Positions 44,936 to 53,902 of a DNA stretch of 64,000 nucleotides are shown piece after piece; position 1 is the stretch's first letter, and each line of letters starts with the position of its first letter. The notes beneath the pieces are model-generated. The model saw nothing but the letters and a program-made list of their open reading frames with translations. It made no database searches and was not told the DNA's origin. This DNA is from an uncultured Draconibacterium sp. (GTDB lineage: Bacteria > Bacteroidota > Bacteroidia > Bacteroidales > Prolixibacteraceae), in contig CANLMQ010000023.1 in NCBI GenBank assembly GCA_947492175.1, positions 1 to 64,000 on the forward strand, read 5' to 3'. Made by a program: the position numbers and the translations under genes.

Positions 44936-46861
44936 TTAATTCCTTGATCTTTTTCGGGAAACCTTATTGAATCTTCGATTCATTTTGTGTTCGTCATTTA
45001 CGTATATTTCCATTACATAACGACCATCTTCCAAATGCTTTAAATCAAGCCCGGTTTGGGCATCTTTTACTTTGGTGAATTCGTGTGTTTCAATGTATTC
45101 TCCGTCTTTCGTAATTCGTATTTTTAGTGTTGAGGGTTTGTTTGTGGTTGTGTATACCGTAGCGTAATCTTTTACCATTCGCGGATAAATATTTACCGAA
45201 AGGTGGGCTATTGAGGTATCAACCTTGGTTTCATTGTCAGCACGGAAACCATAAAACTGCCCGTTGCCACAATCGCTTTCAAAAAGATGAATTAAGTTTC
45301 CATCCAGATCTTTTAAACGGAGTCTTCCGTAACCTGCATCGGCTAAAAACCAAAATTCCAATCCTTCTCCGGCTGTATCAACCAGGTTTAAAAAGTAATT
45401 CCCTTCAGCCAGTTCCAGCGTATCAAGATAAGTTGTTGCCGAATCCAACATTTCCGGTGTTTTAGAATATACAGTATCGTAATTGCTGCTAACAATATGA
45501 ATCCAGTTGTCTTCCGGCTTGTTGTTGGTCATAAACTCAACCACAAATTTCGATGGAATAGTTGGGATATCATAAAACTCGGAAGTCATACTATTGTCAC
45601 CGTCCCATTCGTCTTCTTTCCCGTTAGGTTCTTCCAGTATAACAGAAAATGTATTGATTCCATCGTTGGCAAGAATTTCGCCCGGAAGCGTAATTAATGC
45701 CGCTTCGTAAAATCCGAGATTACCTTTCCATTTGTAAGTTTTCTCTTCGAAACCAACTGTTTTATAAACGATGTTAAGTTTCTTCAGATCACGTTTCCCC
45801 AGGTTTCTGATCTTGATAATCGGGCTAAAACCTGTTGGATTAAAACGGTTGTAGTTGTCTTTTTTATTGGGAGCGATAATTTCCTCGATGGCAACATCGT
45901 TTGTGTTGTTTGGTTCAGCAAACTGGAAGAAATAGGAAGAGATTTGTTCCCTTGGCTGCTTTATATCATTCGCAGTAAATGGTTCCATGTCTAAGTCCAG
46001 TGTGTGCTTTAATTTTGAAAGAGGTATGTCTACAACATCAGGCTCTTGCAGATCTCCGGGACACCAATATCCACGATCGAAAATCCAGGTACCTCCCTGC
46101 GGATAAAGCGGATTGTTTCCACAGTCCTTCCACATGTCGCGATGATCAACTATTTCGTTATCGAATTTAAGTTCGCGCCAGCGACTGCAAAACTCGCTAC
46201 AGCCACTTGGACGGTCCATTCCGTGCCCGGTGTGCTGAATGCGGAATCGCCCAAAAGCTGCTTTCTCCGAACGTTCAATTCCAATTGGTGCAAGTTGCTT
46301 TTCAATATCATTCTCTGGATTTCCATATTCGAAATTTCCTGTCCACATTTTATCAACTGAAATAAAATCAGCAACCTGCGGGCCGTAAAGAATGTCGAAA
46401 TCAAGGGTTAAATCCCAACCCAAATCAGGATTTTCGTATCCTGAATGAATGTATTCAATTTCAACACTATCGCGCAAGAAGGCTTGAAAATCGGTTACAT
46501 CGATGCTCCAGGTGTAGCTCCAGTCTTCTTTAAAGTTACTTCCGTAAGGTGTTAGCATCCGGCCAATTTCAAAGTCAATATTTTTGCCGTTAATGCCGCC
46601 TTTACGAAGTATTTTCACACGGTCCATGTAATCCCAGTGTGCAATGGCACGATCTTCGGGATAAGCCAATGTGAGGTTCATAACAATCCTGCGTATTTCC
46701 TTGCTTTCAGAAGGAAATACTCCCCACTGCTTAAAGCTTTTTACACCTTCTGCCGGATTGGTATTAATGAGTACCTTGTCGTGGGTTTTAACGTTGGTTG
46801 TCTGTGCTGTAACTGCATTCACAGCAATCATTAAAGTCAATAAAAAAATAATCTTTCGCAT
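44936..46861 (-). CDS. Secreted peptide-N-glycosidase F-like protein
   Basis: A 641-residue protein with a signal peptide (residues 1-19). Residues ~30-310 show the two-part jelly-roll pattern of peptide-N4-(N-acetyl-beta-glucosaminyl)asparagine amidase F. They include FGRFRIQHTGHGMD, a Cys-rich loop SGCSEFCSRW and GGTWIFDRGYWCPGD. The rest holds Ig-like domains and a C-terminal sandwich domain that could be a surface-targeting module. PNGase F cleaves whole N-glycans from asparagine, converting it to Asp. Family assignment rests on motif recall, and the catalytic acids were not individually mapped. It is co-transcribed 15 bases after a transglutaminase-like lipoprotein. Confidence 0.78.
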   Translation of the reverse strand: MRKIIFLLTLMIAVNAVTAQTTNVKTHDKVLINTNPAEGVKSFKQWGVFPSESKEIRRIVMNLTLAYPEDRAIAHWDYMDRVKILRKGGINGKNIDFEIGRMLTPYGSNFKEDWSYTWSIDVTDFQAFLRDSVEIEYIHSGYENPDLGWDLTLDFDILYGPQVADFISVDKMWTGNFEYGNPENDIEKQLAPIGIERSEKAAFGRFRIQHTGHGMDRPSGCSEFCSRWRELKFDNEIVDHRDMWKDCGNNPLYPQGGTWIFDRGYWCPGDLQEPDVVDIPLSKLKHTLDLDMEPFTANDIKQPREQISSYFFQFAEPNNTNDVAIEEIIAPNKKDNYNRFNPTGFSPIIKIRNLGKRDLKKLNIVYKTVGFEEKTYKWKGNLGFYEAALITLPGEILANDGINTFSVILEEPNGKEDEWDGDNSMTSEFYDIPTIPSKFVVEFMTNNKPEDNWIHIVSSNYDTVYSKTPEMLDSATTYLDTLELAEGNYFLNLVDTAGEGLEFWFLADAGYGRLRLKDLDGNLIHLFESDCGNGQFYGFRADNETKVDTSIAHLSVNIYPRMVKDYATVYTTTNKPSTLKIRITKDGEYIETHEFTKVKDAQTGLDLKHLEDGRYVMEIYVNDEHKMNRRFNKVSRKRSRN

Positions 46862-46876
46862 AGTACGTTTTCTGAA

Positions 46877-48157
46877 TTAGTTGGATAATATAAGCTGAAC
46901 ATCCTGTGTGTTGCCGGTTTCGGTTGTGATAACAAATTCTTTTTTGATATTTTTCTCCGGATTGCTAACCAGCAATTTGTATTCCTTATTTTTTTTCAGT
47001 TTAAACTGAAGAAATTGGTTCATGTCGTCCGTTTTGCGGGGCGAGTATCCAAAGTTGATGACTTTTTCTCCGTCTAAAACATCTACTCTGGAACTTAATC
47101 TCGATTCGCTTACCGAAGTGTTCTCATTGGCAAAAACCACCACATTAACCATCAGTTCATCTTCTGAAAGTTGGCTGTTTTTTATCGATTCGTTATAGAT
47201 ATCGATATAACGTTGTGTAACATTGTGTCCCCAGGCAAGAACTTCTTTTTTCTCCCACCGGTCCTTCATTTTCTGGAAACGCGGACGTACCTGTTCCGGT
47301 AATTTATTTAGGTCAACCACTTCCATAATACTGCCGTCGGGAGCTGCATAATAAGGCATGCCCGTTGGTTTGTACGAAGCTGCATAAACCCAGTGAAGCA
47401 TGTTGTCCGGATCAGCTTTTCCTGCATCGGCAACAAACCATGACTGGTTTAAGGTATCCGGATAGTATTCGATAAACTGCCATTTGCTGTCTACCAGCAC
47501 TTCGCTCCAGGTATGGTTGCCCTTAAAATTTGTCCACATGGCAGTTCCGGCTAAACGCGACGGAATTCCAATCGCACGATAAGCATCGGTAAGTAAAATC
47601 GACAAACCGGTACAGGTTGCCATATTTTCTTTCATTGCCTGTAAAGGACTAATATCAACTTTCGAACGTTTTGTATTGTATTCTACATTTAATTCGTCTT
47701 TTATGTTGTGGGCAATTGCCATTACCGCATCAACCATGTTTTCTTTATTCTCGGCGTATTTGGCAAAGCGCTCGTAAAAATTCCGGCGCCAGTTATCGCG
47801 GTCTTCCGAAATATTTGCATATGGTAATACTTCGTTAAAAAAAACAGAATCGGGGAGAGCGGCACACCAGGCATATTTCTCGCGGGCTTTGTAAGCATAT
47901 TCGGCATTTTCGAGCAGGAATCCGGCTTTTAATGTTGTAAGGTCTCTCTCTGGCATGTAACTAATAATAAATGCCATTCCTTCTTTTTGTGCTTCGGGAG
48001 CTTCGGCCAAAGCTTTTTGAAGCTCGGCAGCATTCTCACCGGCTTTGGTAAAAGCAGTATCTAAAAGTGCGTGATATGATTCCGGAATTCCGGGGTATTT
48101 CGTCTGGCATCCCCAGATCATTGCAATAAGGATGAATAAAAATGCTAGTTTTTTCAT
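46877..48157 (-). CDS. Transglutaminase-like lipoprotein
   Basis: A 426-residue protein with a lipoprotein signal (FLFILIAMIWGC, Cys17). A transglutaminase/papain-like core (about residues 160-260) carries the Cys in ATCTGLSILLTDAYR, the His in GNHTWSEVLV and an acidic residue in FIEYYPDT. A C-terminal Ig-like domain, perhaps carboxypeptidase-regulatory-like, follows. It is the first gene of an operon with the PNGase F-like protein, which suggests joint processing of glycoproteins at the cell surface (inference). A TAnnTTTG box lies upstream. Confidence 0.88.
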   Translation of the reverse strand: MKKLAFLFILIAMIWGCQTKYPGIPESYHALLDTAFTKAGENAAELQKALAEAPEAQKEGMAFIISYMPERDLTTLKAGFLLENAEYAYKAREKYAWCAALPDSVFFNEVLPYANISEDRDNWRRNFYERFAKYAENKENMVDAVMAIAHNIKDELNVEYNTKRSKVDISPLQAMKENMATCTGLSILLTDAYRAIGIPSRLAGTAMWTNFKGNHTWSEVLVDSKWQFIEYYPDTLNQSWFVADAGKADPDNMLHWVYAASYKPTGMPYYAAPDGSIMEVVDLNKLPEQVRPRFQKMKDRWEKKEVLAWGHNVTQRYIDIYNESIKNSQLSEDELMVNVVVFANENTSVSESRLSSRVDVLDGEKVINFGYSPRKTDDMNQFLQFKLKKNKEYKLLVSNPEKNIKKEFVITTETGNTQDVQLILSN

Positions 48158-48190
48158 GTTTTCACTTATTAAAATAATTTAATAAAGAAG

Positions 48191-48198
48191 CAAAACTA
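48191..48198 (-). promoter_or_regulatory. -7 element of the transglutaminase-PNGase F operon
   Basis: On the minus strand TAGTTTTG matches TAnnTTTG exactly, 33 bases before the start codon. No -33 box is evident. Confidence 0.5.
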
Positions 48199-48351
48199 GT
48201 GAAAATATTTGTATTAGGTTGTTCTGTAGGTAGTTTTTGGAAAAACAAGAATAAAATTGAGTAGTACTTGTGGGATTGCTTGTAAAGTTTCATAGATAAT
48301 TTAAGCATTCAAATCTTTTTGAAGGATAGGTGTGTTTCTATTTTCTAGTTA

Positions 48352-48401
48352 ATGGTTAAAACCCTGCAATTTTATTGCAGCTACTTTCAGTTTCTATAAA
48401 T
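48352..48401 (+). repeat. Dispersed intergenic hairpin repeat, copy 2
   Basis: This 50-base element with inverted repeat CTGCAA...TTGCAG is about 84% identical to 26674-26722, in the same orientation. Both copies lie in intergenic DNA. Confidence 0.65.
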
Positions 48402-48466
48402 ATTATTCCATTGTGAGAAGTTTGAAGCGCGAAGCATGAAGTTGTTTTGGAAAAAGGAGTACCTTT

Positions 48467-48492
48467 CTTCTGTCTTCCAACTTCTGTCTTCC
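48467..48492 (+). repeat. Short tandem repeat CTTCTGTCTTCC
   Basis: Two copies of CTTCTGTCTTCC lie 14 bases apart (48467 and 48481). GAAG-rich words (GAAGTTTGAAG..., from 48418) lie just upstream and are partly complementary. This looks like part of a larger dispersed element. Confidence 0.5.
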
Positions 48493-48647
48493 GTCAAATT
48501 ACGCTTTGCTATTTGAATTTCATTCAATCTTAAACCTATGTACTTCCAGTGCATAGTGGTTTAGTTAGAATTAGTTTTAACCATTTAAAAATGAACATTT
48601 AAGCAATAAATTTCTTATCTTGATATATTTAATCTAAATCAACAATT

Positions 48648-50063
48648 ATGAATTCTGATCTTAGCTTTCTCAAATCTTTTATTTTAGTTTCTGTATTCTC
48701 GATTAGTGCATTATTTGTAAAGGCTCAGGATGGAGCAATATTATACGGAAAAAATTGTGCACAATGCCATGGGGCCAATTTAAATGGAGGAAACGCTGCC
48801 AGTTTAATTGATGGTGTCTGGCAATTTGGTGCCGAAGACGGTTATCAGTTTCGAAATATAAAGTTTGGAATTTCCCATCTGGGCATGCCTTCGTATGAGT
48901 TGACATTACAAGATGACGAGATTCGGGCAATTATGCAGTATGTAAAAAACGAGGCAACAAAAGCAGGCGCTGAAAAACCACCTATCGCAAAAGAGATTGA
49001 AACCCTGGACTACAACATAAATGTAGAGATTTTTGCTGAAGGTCTGGAAGTTCCGTGGGCCATTGATTTTTTAGATAAAAACACAGCATTAATAACTGAA
49101 CGCCCGGGACGTTTGCGGGTAGTAAAAAATGGAAAGTTGCAGCAGGAGCCAATAAAAAATACACCTAAAGTTTTAAACGAAGGACAGGGTGGATTGCTGG
49201 ACGTTGCCGTTGATCCGGATTATAAAAATAACGGATGGATTTACCTGGCTTATAGTCATGTTTTGGAGAATTCAAAAGAAGGAGAGCGACCAGGAGCAAT
49301 GACCAGGATTGTAAGGGGGAAAATAGAAGGCAACAGCTGGATAAACGAGGAAGTTTTGTTTGAAGCGCCGCAAGAAACCTATAGGACTACACGACATCAT
49401 TATGGCTGCCGCATTGTTTTCGATCCCTGGGGACATCTATATTTTTGCATTGGGGATCGTGGAGCAGGTGATCAAGCACAGGATTTTACGCGGCCAAACG
49501 GGAAAGTACACCGAATTTACACCGATGGTTCAATTCCTGAATCAAATCCGTTTATGGCAGAAGAGGCAGCAATGAAATCGTTGTATTCGCTGGGAAACAG
49601 GAATATTCAGGGAATGGCAATTCATCCCGAAAACGGTCAGCTTTGGGTGACGGAACATGGACCGATGGGAGGCGATGAACTGAATTTAATTGAAGCCGGG
49701 AAAAATTATGGCTGGCCGGTAATTACGTACGGATTAAACTACAACGGAACCATTATTACAGAGCAGACTCATAAACCCGGAATGGAACAGCCCATAGTTT
49801 ACTGGAAACCTTCAATTGCTGTTTGTGGACTTGATTTTTATCGAGGCAACCTTTTTAAAAAATGGGAAAATAAATTGTTGGTTGGTGCATTAAAATACGA
49901 AGAGGTTCGGTTACTAAGTCTTGAAAAAGACCGGGTGATGCATCAGGAGGTGATTGTTAAAAACCAGGGTCGTGTCCGCGATGTTTCTACCGGGCCGGAT
50001 GGAGCCATTTACGTAGTGCTGAATAAGCCGGGAACAGTTATACGATTAACTCCCAAAAAGTAA
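48648..50063 (+). CDS. Cytochrome c / PQQ-dependent sugar dehydrogenase fusion
   Basis: A 471-residue periplasmic protein with a signal peptide (residues 1-27). A class I cytochrome c domain (about 28-100) has the haem motif CAQCH (C37, C40, H41) and a Met ligand in HLGMPSY. From about residue 117 comes a glucose/sorbosone dehydrogenase propeller (VPWAIDFLD, ITERPGRLRVV, GLLDVAVDPDY, TEHGPMGGDELN). Such propellers oxidise aldoses or similar alcohols with PQQ. The fused cytochrome would take the electrons directly. Its stop codon directly abuts the stop of the SRAP gene on the other strand. Confidence 0.9.
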   Translation: MNSDLSFLKSFILVSVFSISALFVKAQDGAILYGKNCAQCHGANLNGGNAASLIDGVWQFGAEDGYQFRNIKFGISHLGMPSYELTLQDDEIRAIMQYVKNEATKAGAEKPPIAKEIETLDYNINVEIFAEGLEVPWAIDFLDKNTALITERPGRLRVVKNGKLQQEPIKNTPKVLNEGQGGLLDVAVDPDYKNNGWIYLAYSHVLENSKEGERPGAMTRIVRGKIEGNSWINEEVLFEAPQETYRTTRHHYGCRIVFDPWGHLYFCIGDRGAGDQAQDFTRPNGKVHRIYTDGSIPESNPFMAEEAAMKSLYSLGNRNIQGMAIHPENGQLWVTEHGPMGGDELNLIEAGKNYGWPVITYGLNYNGTIITEQTHKPGMEQPIVYWKPSIAVCGLDFYRGNLFKKWENKLLVGALKYEEVRLLSLEKDRVMHQEVIVKNQGRVRDVSTGPDGAIYVVLNKPGTVIRLTPKK

Positions 50064-50819
50064 TTAAACCGTAATCTTCAACTCCGGATAACTAAATTCT
50101 TTAATGGCTTCGGGCGAATTTCCTACGGCATTTTTACCCCGGAGTTTTCGTACGGTATGTGCTTTCAAAAGACCATCAACTGCAGGGACGATCAATTTTT
50201 TTGCTTCAGATGCATTTCCTTTTAACCAAACTTCTGCCTGGCTTTCATTCAGAATTAATGGCATTCGGGCTTCCTTTAGATTTGGATTGTTTTGGATCTT
50301 TTTTACTAAAGAATTTGCTTTTGTGGTGACAATAGTAAAGCTGTTTATTATTTCGCCAGATGCTTTATTTGTCCATTCGTCCCACAATCCTCCTAATATT
50401 AAAGGTTCTTCATCAACTCCATAAATATAAAACGGGTAAGTATTACCGCCAAAATGATGGTGTTCAAAAAAGCCATCGATATAGACCAAACAACGTTTCG
50501 ATTTTGCAGAGGTTCGGAATGATGGTTTTTCAAAAATACTTTCGCCGCGGGCATTTATGGTTTTGTTCCAGATATCGAGTTGTTGCTGTTCGTTTTTAAC
50601 CCAAAACGGAATAAGTCCCCAGCTTGCTACCAGTGGCATTTCAGAGTTATCGCCTGTGTATACCAAAAGTTTTGGATGTTGAAATCCTGATACATGAAAC
50701 CATTCGTCTTCCAAAAAAGGGCGAAATTTCTCAATTAGCATTTGTACGGCTTCCTCGTTCCCATAATGACGGGCACGCTTTAAAGCGGCTTCAACTTTTG
50801 TTTTAATGTCGTAACACAT
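50064..50819 (-). CDS. SRAP/YedK-family abasic-site-binding protein (HMCES-like)
   Basis: A 251-residue protein of the SOS-response-associated peptidase family, which shields abasic sites in single-stranded DNA by a covalent link through Cys2. Cys2 is present once Met1 is removed (MCYDIK). The DNA-contact motif NARGES (N89, R91) and the catalytic Glu in GFFEH (E119) are there. The usual His before RMP appears to be replaced by Gln (Q176, KIQNN...ARMPLIL), which might alter release of the crosslink. The gene is convergent with the sugar dehydrogenase, without any spacer. Confidence 0.9.
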   Translation of the reverse strand: MCYDIKTKVEAALKRARHYGNEEAVQMLIEKFRPFLEDEWFHVSGFQHPKLLVYTGDNSEMPLVASWGLIPFWVKNEQQQLDIWNKTINARGESIFEKPSFRTSAKSKRCLVYIDGFFEHHHFGGNTYPFYIYGVDEEPLILGGLWDEWTNKASGEIINSFTIVTTKANSLVKKIQNNPNLKEARMPLILNESQAEVWLKGNASEAKKLIVPAVDGLLKAHTVRKLRGKNAVGNSPEAIKEFSYPELKITV

Positions 50820-50933
50820 ATCCAGAATAACGTTCGAAATTTTATAAAGTTAATTAAAAGACGAAAAGTTCTATCTCGCTCAAATTGAATGCATTTTTAT
50901 AAATCCCGTTACATGTGGAAAAATTATTATTTG

Positions 50934-50941
50934 TAAGTTTG
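50934..50941 (+). promoter_or_regulatory. -7 element of the GH95 gene
   Basis: TAAGTTTG matches TAnnTTTG exactly, 29 bases before the start codon. No convincing -33 box is seen. Confidence 0.5.
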
Positions 50942-50970
50942 GGAGAATTCATAAACCTATACTTACTAAG

Positions 50971-53355
50971 ATGAAATATTCTACATCCTTTGTTTTGATA
51001 TTACTTGTTTTATTTCAATATGCCTGTAATTGTCCTTCCAGTGAAAAAGAATTAAATCCATCGTTGGTTTTGTGGTACGAGAAGCCGGCAGAAAACTGGA
51101 CTGAAGCCCTGCCTTTGGGTAACGGTCGTTTGGGAGCTATGGTTTACGGGGGGACTGAGAAAGAAATTATTCAGTTTAACGAAGAAACTTTGTGGACCGG
51201 ACAACCACACGATTATGCAAATAAAGGTGCCCACGAAGTTTTTCATAAATTAAGAGAATTACTTTGGGCCGGCAAACAGGAAGAAGCGCATAAACTCGGA
51301 AACGAACGTTTTATGTCGGTGCCGTTGGGACAGCTTTGTTACCAGCCGTTTGGGAATGTGTTATTGAATTTTCCGGGGCATAAAAAGGCTATTAATTACA
51401 CAAGAAAACTGGATTTAGAAGATGCAGTAACAAGTGTTTCTTATGAATTGGATGGCGTAACTTATACTCGGGAAGTTTTGGCATCGGAACCTGATCAGGC
51501 CGTTGTTATGCAGCTTGAAGCTTCTAAAAAAGGAGCACTTGAGTTTTCTGTTGGTTTAGATTCACCGCACCATAAATTTGATGTAACAGTTGATGGGAGT
51601 GTGCTCGTGATTAAAGGCAGACCTAATAATTATCCTGAAGATAAATTAAGGGAAGGCGCACCTTACCCGGAAAGTAAGCTTACATTTGAAGCGAGATTAA
51701 GAGTACTTACCGACGGAGACCTGGTCCGGGAAGACAATAAGATAAAAGTAAATAATGCAAAAAATGCTACTTTGGAATTAGTAGCAGCCACAAGCTTTAT
51801 TAATTTCCACGACATTAGCGGAAATCCCTCAGAACTTTGTCAAAACTACCTGAACAACCTTGAAGGGAAATCATTCGGTCAGATTAAGGACGCTCATATT
51901 AAAGACTACCGGAATTTGTTTGGAAGGGTTGATCTGGATCTGGGAAAATCAGAAATTTCATTCCGGCCAACAAATGAACGTTTGAAAACATTTAAGAGGG
52001 ATGAAGACCCGAGTATGGTTTCCTTGTTGTTTCAGTACGGAAGGTATTTATTGATATCATCGTCGCGGGCGGGAACACAACCAGCCAATTTGCAAGGAAT
52101 TTGGAACGATAAAATTTATCCGCCGTGGGACAGCAAATACACGATTAACATTAATACTGAAATGAATTACTGGCCGGCAGAAATGACCAATTTGTCGGAA
52201 TTGACCGATCCGTTAATTAAAATGGTAGAAGATTTATCAGAAACGGGCCAGAATGTTGCAAAAGAGCATTATAATCTAAAAGGTTGGGTAGCGCATCATA
52301 ACACCGATATCTGGCGGGGGGCGGCGCCAATCAACAATGCCAATCATGGAGTGTGGCCCGTAGGAGGGGCCTGGCTAAGTCAGCATTTGTGGTGGCATTA
52401 TCAGTTTACAGGAGACAAAGAGTATCTGAAAAACCGTGCTTATCCAGTATTGAAGGAAGCCGCACGCTTTTTTGCCGAATATCTGGTTCCCGATCCTGCA
52501 AATCCTGTATGGCTGGTAAGTGGGCCAAGTAACAGCCCCGAAAATGGAGGTATGGTAATGGCGCCAACTATGGACCATCAAATTATCCGAAATCTATTTT
52601 CAAATACAATTGAAGCTGCAAAGATTCTGGAAGTTGATGATGATTTTGCTGAAATGATTGCTGCGAAACAAGCTAAAATAGCGCCAAATCAAATCGGACA
52701 ATACGGACAGTTGCAAGAGTGGCTGGAAGATAAAGACGATCCTAAAAACGAGCACCGCCATGTTTCCCATTTGTGGGGTTTGCATCCCGGAAATGAAATT
52801 CATCCGCTAACAACTCCAGAACTGGCGGAGGCTTGCAAGGTTACACTTTCGCATCGCGGAGATGGTGGAACAGGATGGTCGCGTGCCTGGAAAATTAATT
52901 TCTGGGCAAGGCTTTTAGATGGCGATCATTCTTTTCTGCTGCTTAAAAACCTGATGGTTCCTTCCCTTTCAGAAGAAACGGATATGAGAGACAAAGGTGG
53001 CTTGTATTTTAATTTATTCGATGCACATCCACCTTTTCAGATTGATGGAAATTTTGGAGCAACCTCGGGAATTACAGAAATGCTTTTACAGTCGTATTTA
53101 CGGGACGAAAACGGAGATTTCTTTATGGATATATTGCCTGCCCTTCCGTCAGCATTGCCATCGGGTAAGATTTCAGGATTAAAAGGCAGGGGAGGTTTTG
53201 AAATTTCAATTAAATGGGATCAGGGAAGTCTGGAAACAGTTGAAATTAAATCATTACTGGGAGCAAAATTGAATGTCCGATATAACGGGAAACTGATTTC
53301 GCAAAATACAAAAGAAGGAGAAACCTATATATTTCACAGGGATAGTTTTAAGTAA
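50971..53355 (+). CDS. GH95 alpha-L-fucosidase, lipoprotein
   Basis: A 794-residue secreted glycosidase with a lipoprotein-type signal (FVLILLVLFQYAC, Cys19). The N-terminal beta-sandwich opens with the family hallmark WTEALPLGNGRLGAMVYGG and NEETLWTGQP. The (alpha/alpha)6 barrel contains NTEMNYWPAEMTNL, HHNTDIWRG and, near the end, HPPFQIDGNFGATSGI, which carries catalytic-site residues. GH95 enzymes remove alpha-1,2-linked fucose (some act on galactose) from mucin, milk or algal glycans. The gene is monocistronic, without a SusC/D pair nearby. Confidence 0.95.
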   Translation: MKYSTSFVLILLVLFQYACNCPSSEKELNPSLVLWYEKPAENWTEALPLGNGRLGAMVYGGTEKEIIQFNEETLWTGQPHDYANKGAHEVFHKLRELLWAGKQEEAHKLGNERFMSVPLGQLCYQPFGNVLLNFPGHKKAINYTRKLDLEDAVTSVSYELDGVTYTREVLASEPDQAVVMQLEASKKGALEFSVGLDSPHHKFDVTVDGSVLVIKGRPNNYPEDKLREGAPYPESKLTFEARLRVLTDGDLVREDNKIKVNNAKNATLELVAATSFINFHDISGNPSELCQNYLNNLEGKSFGQIKDAHIKDYRNLFGRVDLDLGKSEISFRPTNERLKTFKRDEDPSMVSLLFQYGRYLLISSSRAGTQPANLQGIWNDKIYPPWDSKYTININTEMNYWPAEMTNLSELTDPLIKMVEDLSETGQNVAKEHYNLKGWVAHHNTDIWRGAAPINNANHGVWPVGGAWLSQHLWWHYQFTGDKEYLKNRAYPVLKEAARFFAEYLVPDPANPVWLVSGPSNSPENGGMVMAPTMDHQIIRNLFSNTIEAAKILEVDDDFAEMIAAKQAKIAPNQIGQYGQLQEWLEDKDDPKNEHRHVSHLWGLHPGNEIHPLTTPELAEACKVTLSHRGDGGTGWSRAWKINFWARLLDGDHSFLLLKNLMVPSLSEETDMRDKGGLYFNLFDAHPPFQIDGNFGATSGITEMLLQSYLRDENGDFFMDILPALPSALPSGKISGLKGRGGFEISIKWDQGSLETVEIKSLLGAKLNVRYNGKLISQNTKEGETYIFHRDSFK

Positions 53356-53876
53356 AACAACAGGGTACTGCAGTACTCACAATTCTGAGTTCTTAAAATT
53401 TATACTTCAATCGCGAATGATAAACGTTTTGAGATGGCGGAGTAAAAATTATCAAAATGCTACAGGTGCGAAAGTGCCTACTATATCCTAAGTCGGGTGC
53501 CTGATTGCAATGGCATTAATTCTGATAATAGTTCGGGCTGAGACAAATTATGGTAGCAAAAAGCAGATATTTCTCCTAAAATGACTGTGAAAGATATGTT
53601 TTTCATCAAAATATTTGGATAATTAAAATCAACTCTCTACTTTGCCCGGACAAACCCTTATTTTTTATCTTTTTGTTTTTATTATGGGCAGCTTTTTGGA
53701 CGAAAGTTGCCCTTTTGTGTCTTGTTGGTAGGTACCGAAGGCTAAAAAGGGCGGAAGTTGTGAAGATTTATTGAAGAATAAATAAAAGATTGAAGGAGGA
53801 TAAGTACAAATAGCATTTCTGAAAGTGTTTATCTGAATTCGGGCATTCATTGAGAATGATAAAAATCAGGAAGATA
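53356..53876. other. Intergenic region without a gene
   Basis: About 520 AT-rich bases follow the fucosidase gene. CCCTTTT (about 53709) and AAAAGGG (about 53745) could form a weak long-loop hairpin. A minus-strand 61-codon frame (53665-53850) has no features and is not called. Confidence 0.5.
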
Positions 53877-53902
53877 GAAAGGCAGGGTTCCCTGCCTTTT
53901 TA
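53877..53902 (-). terminator. Terminator of the dnaG-nim-SDR operon
   Basis: On the minus strand, AAAGGCAGGG pairs with CCCTGCCTTT with a very short loop, directly after the SDR stop codon. T runs flank it on both strands, so it may work in both directions. Confidence 0.75.

Larger units (their letters stand above)
48158..48647. other. Long intergenic region with dispersed and tandem repeats
   Basis: About 490 bases between divergent genes. They hold the minus-strand promoter box at 48191, a hairpin repeat (48352-48401), a short tandem repeat near 48467 and a partial -7 box (TATATTTA, 48624-48631) before the sugar dehydrogenase gene. No gene is seen. Confidence 0.6.
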
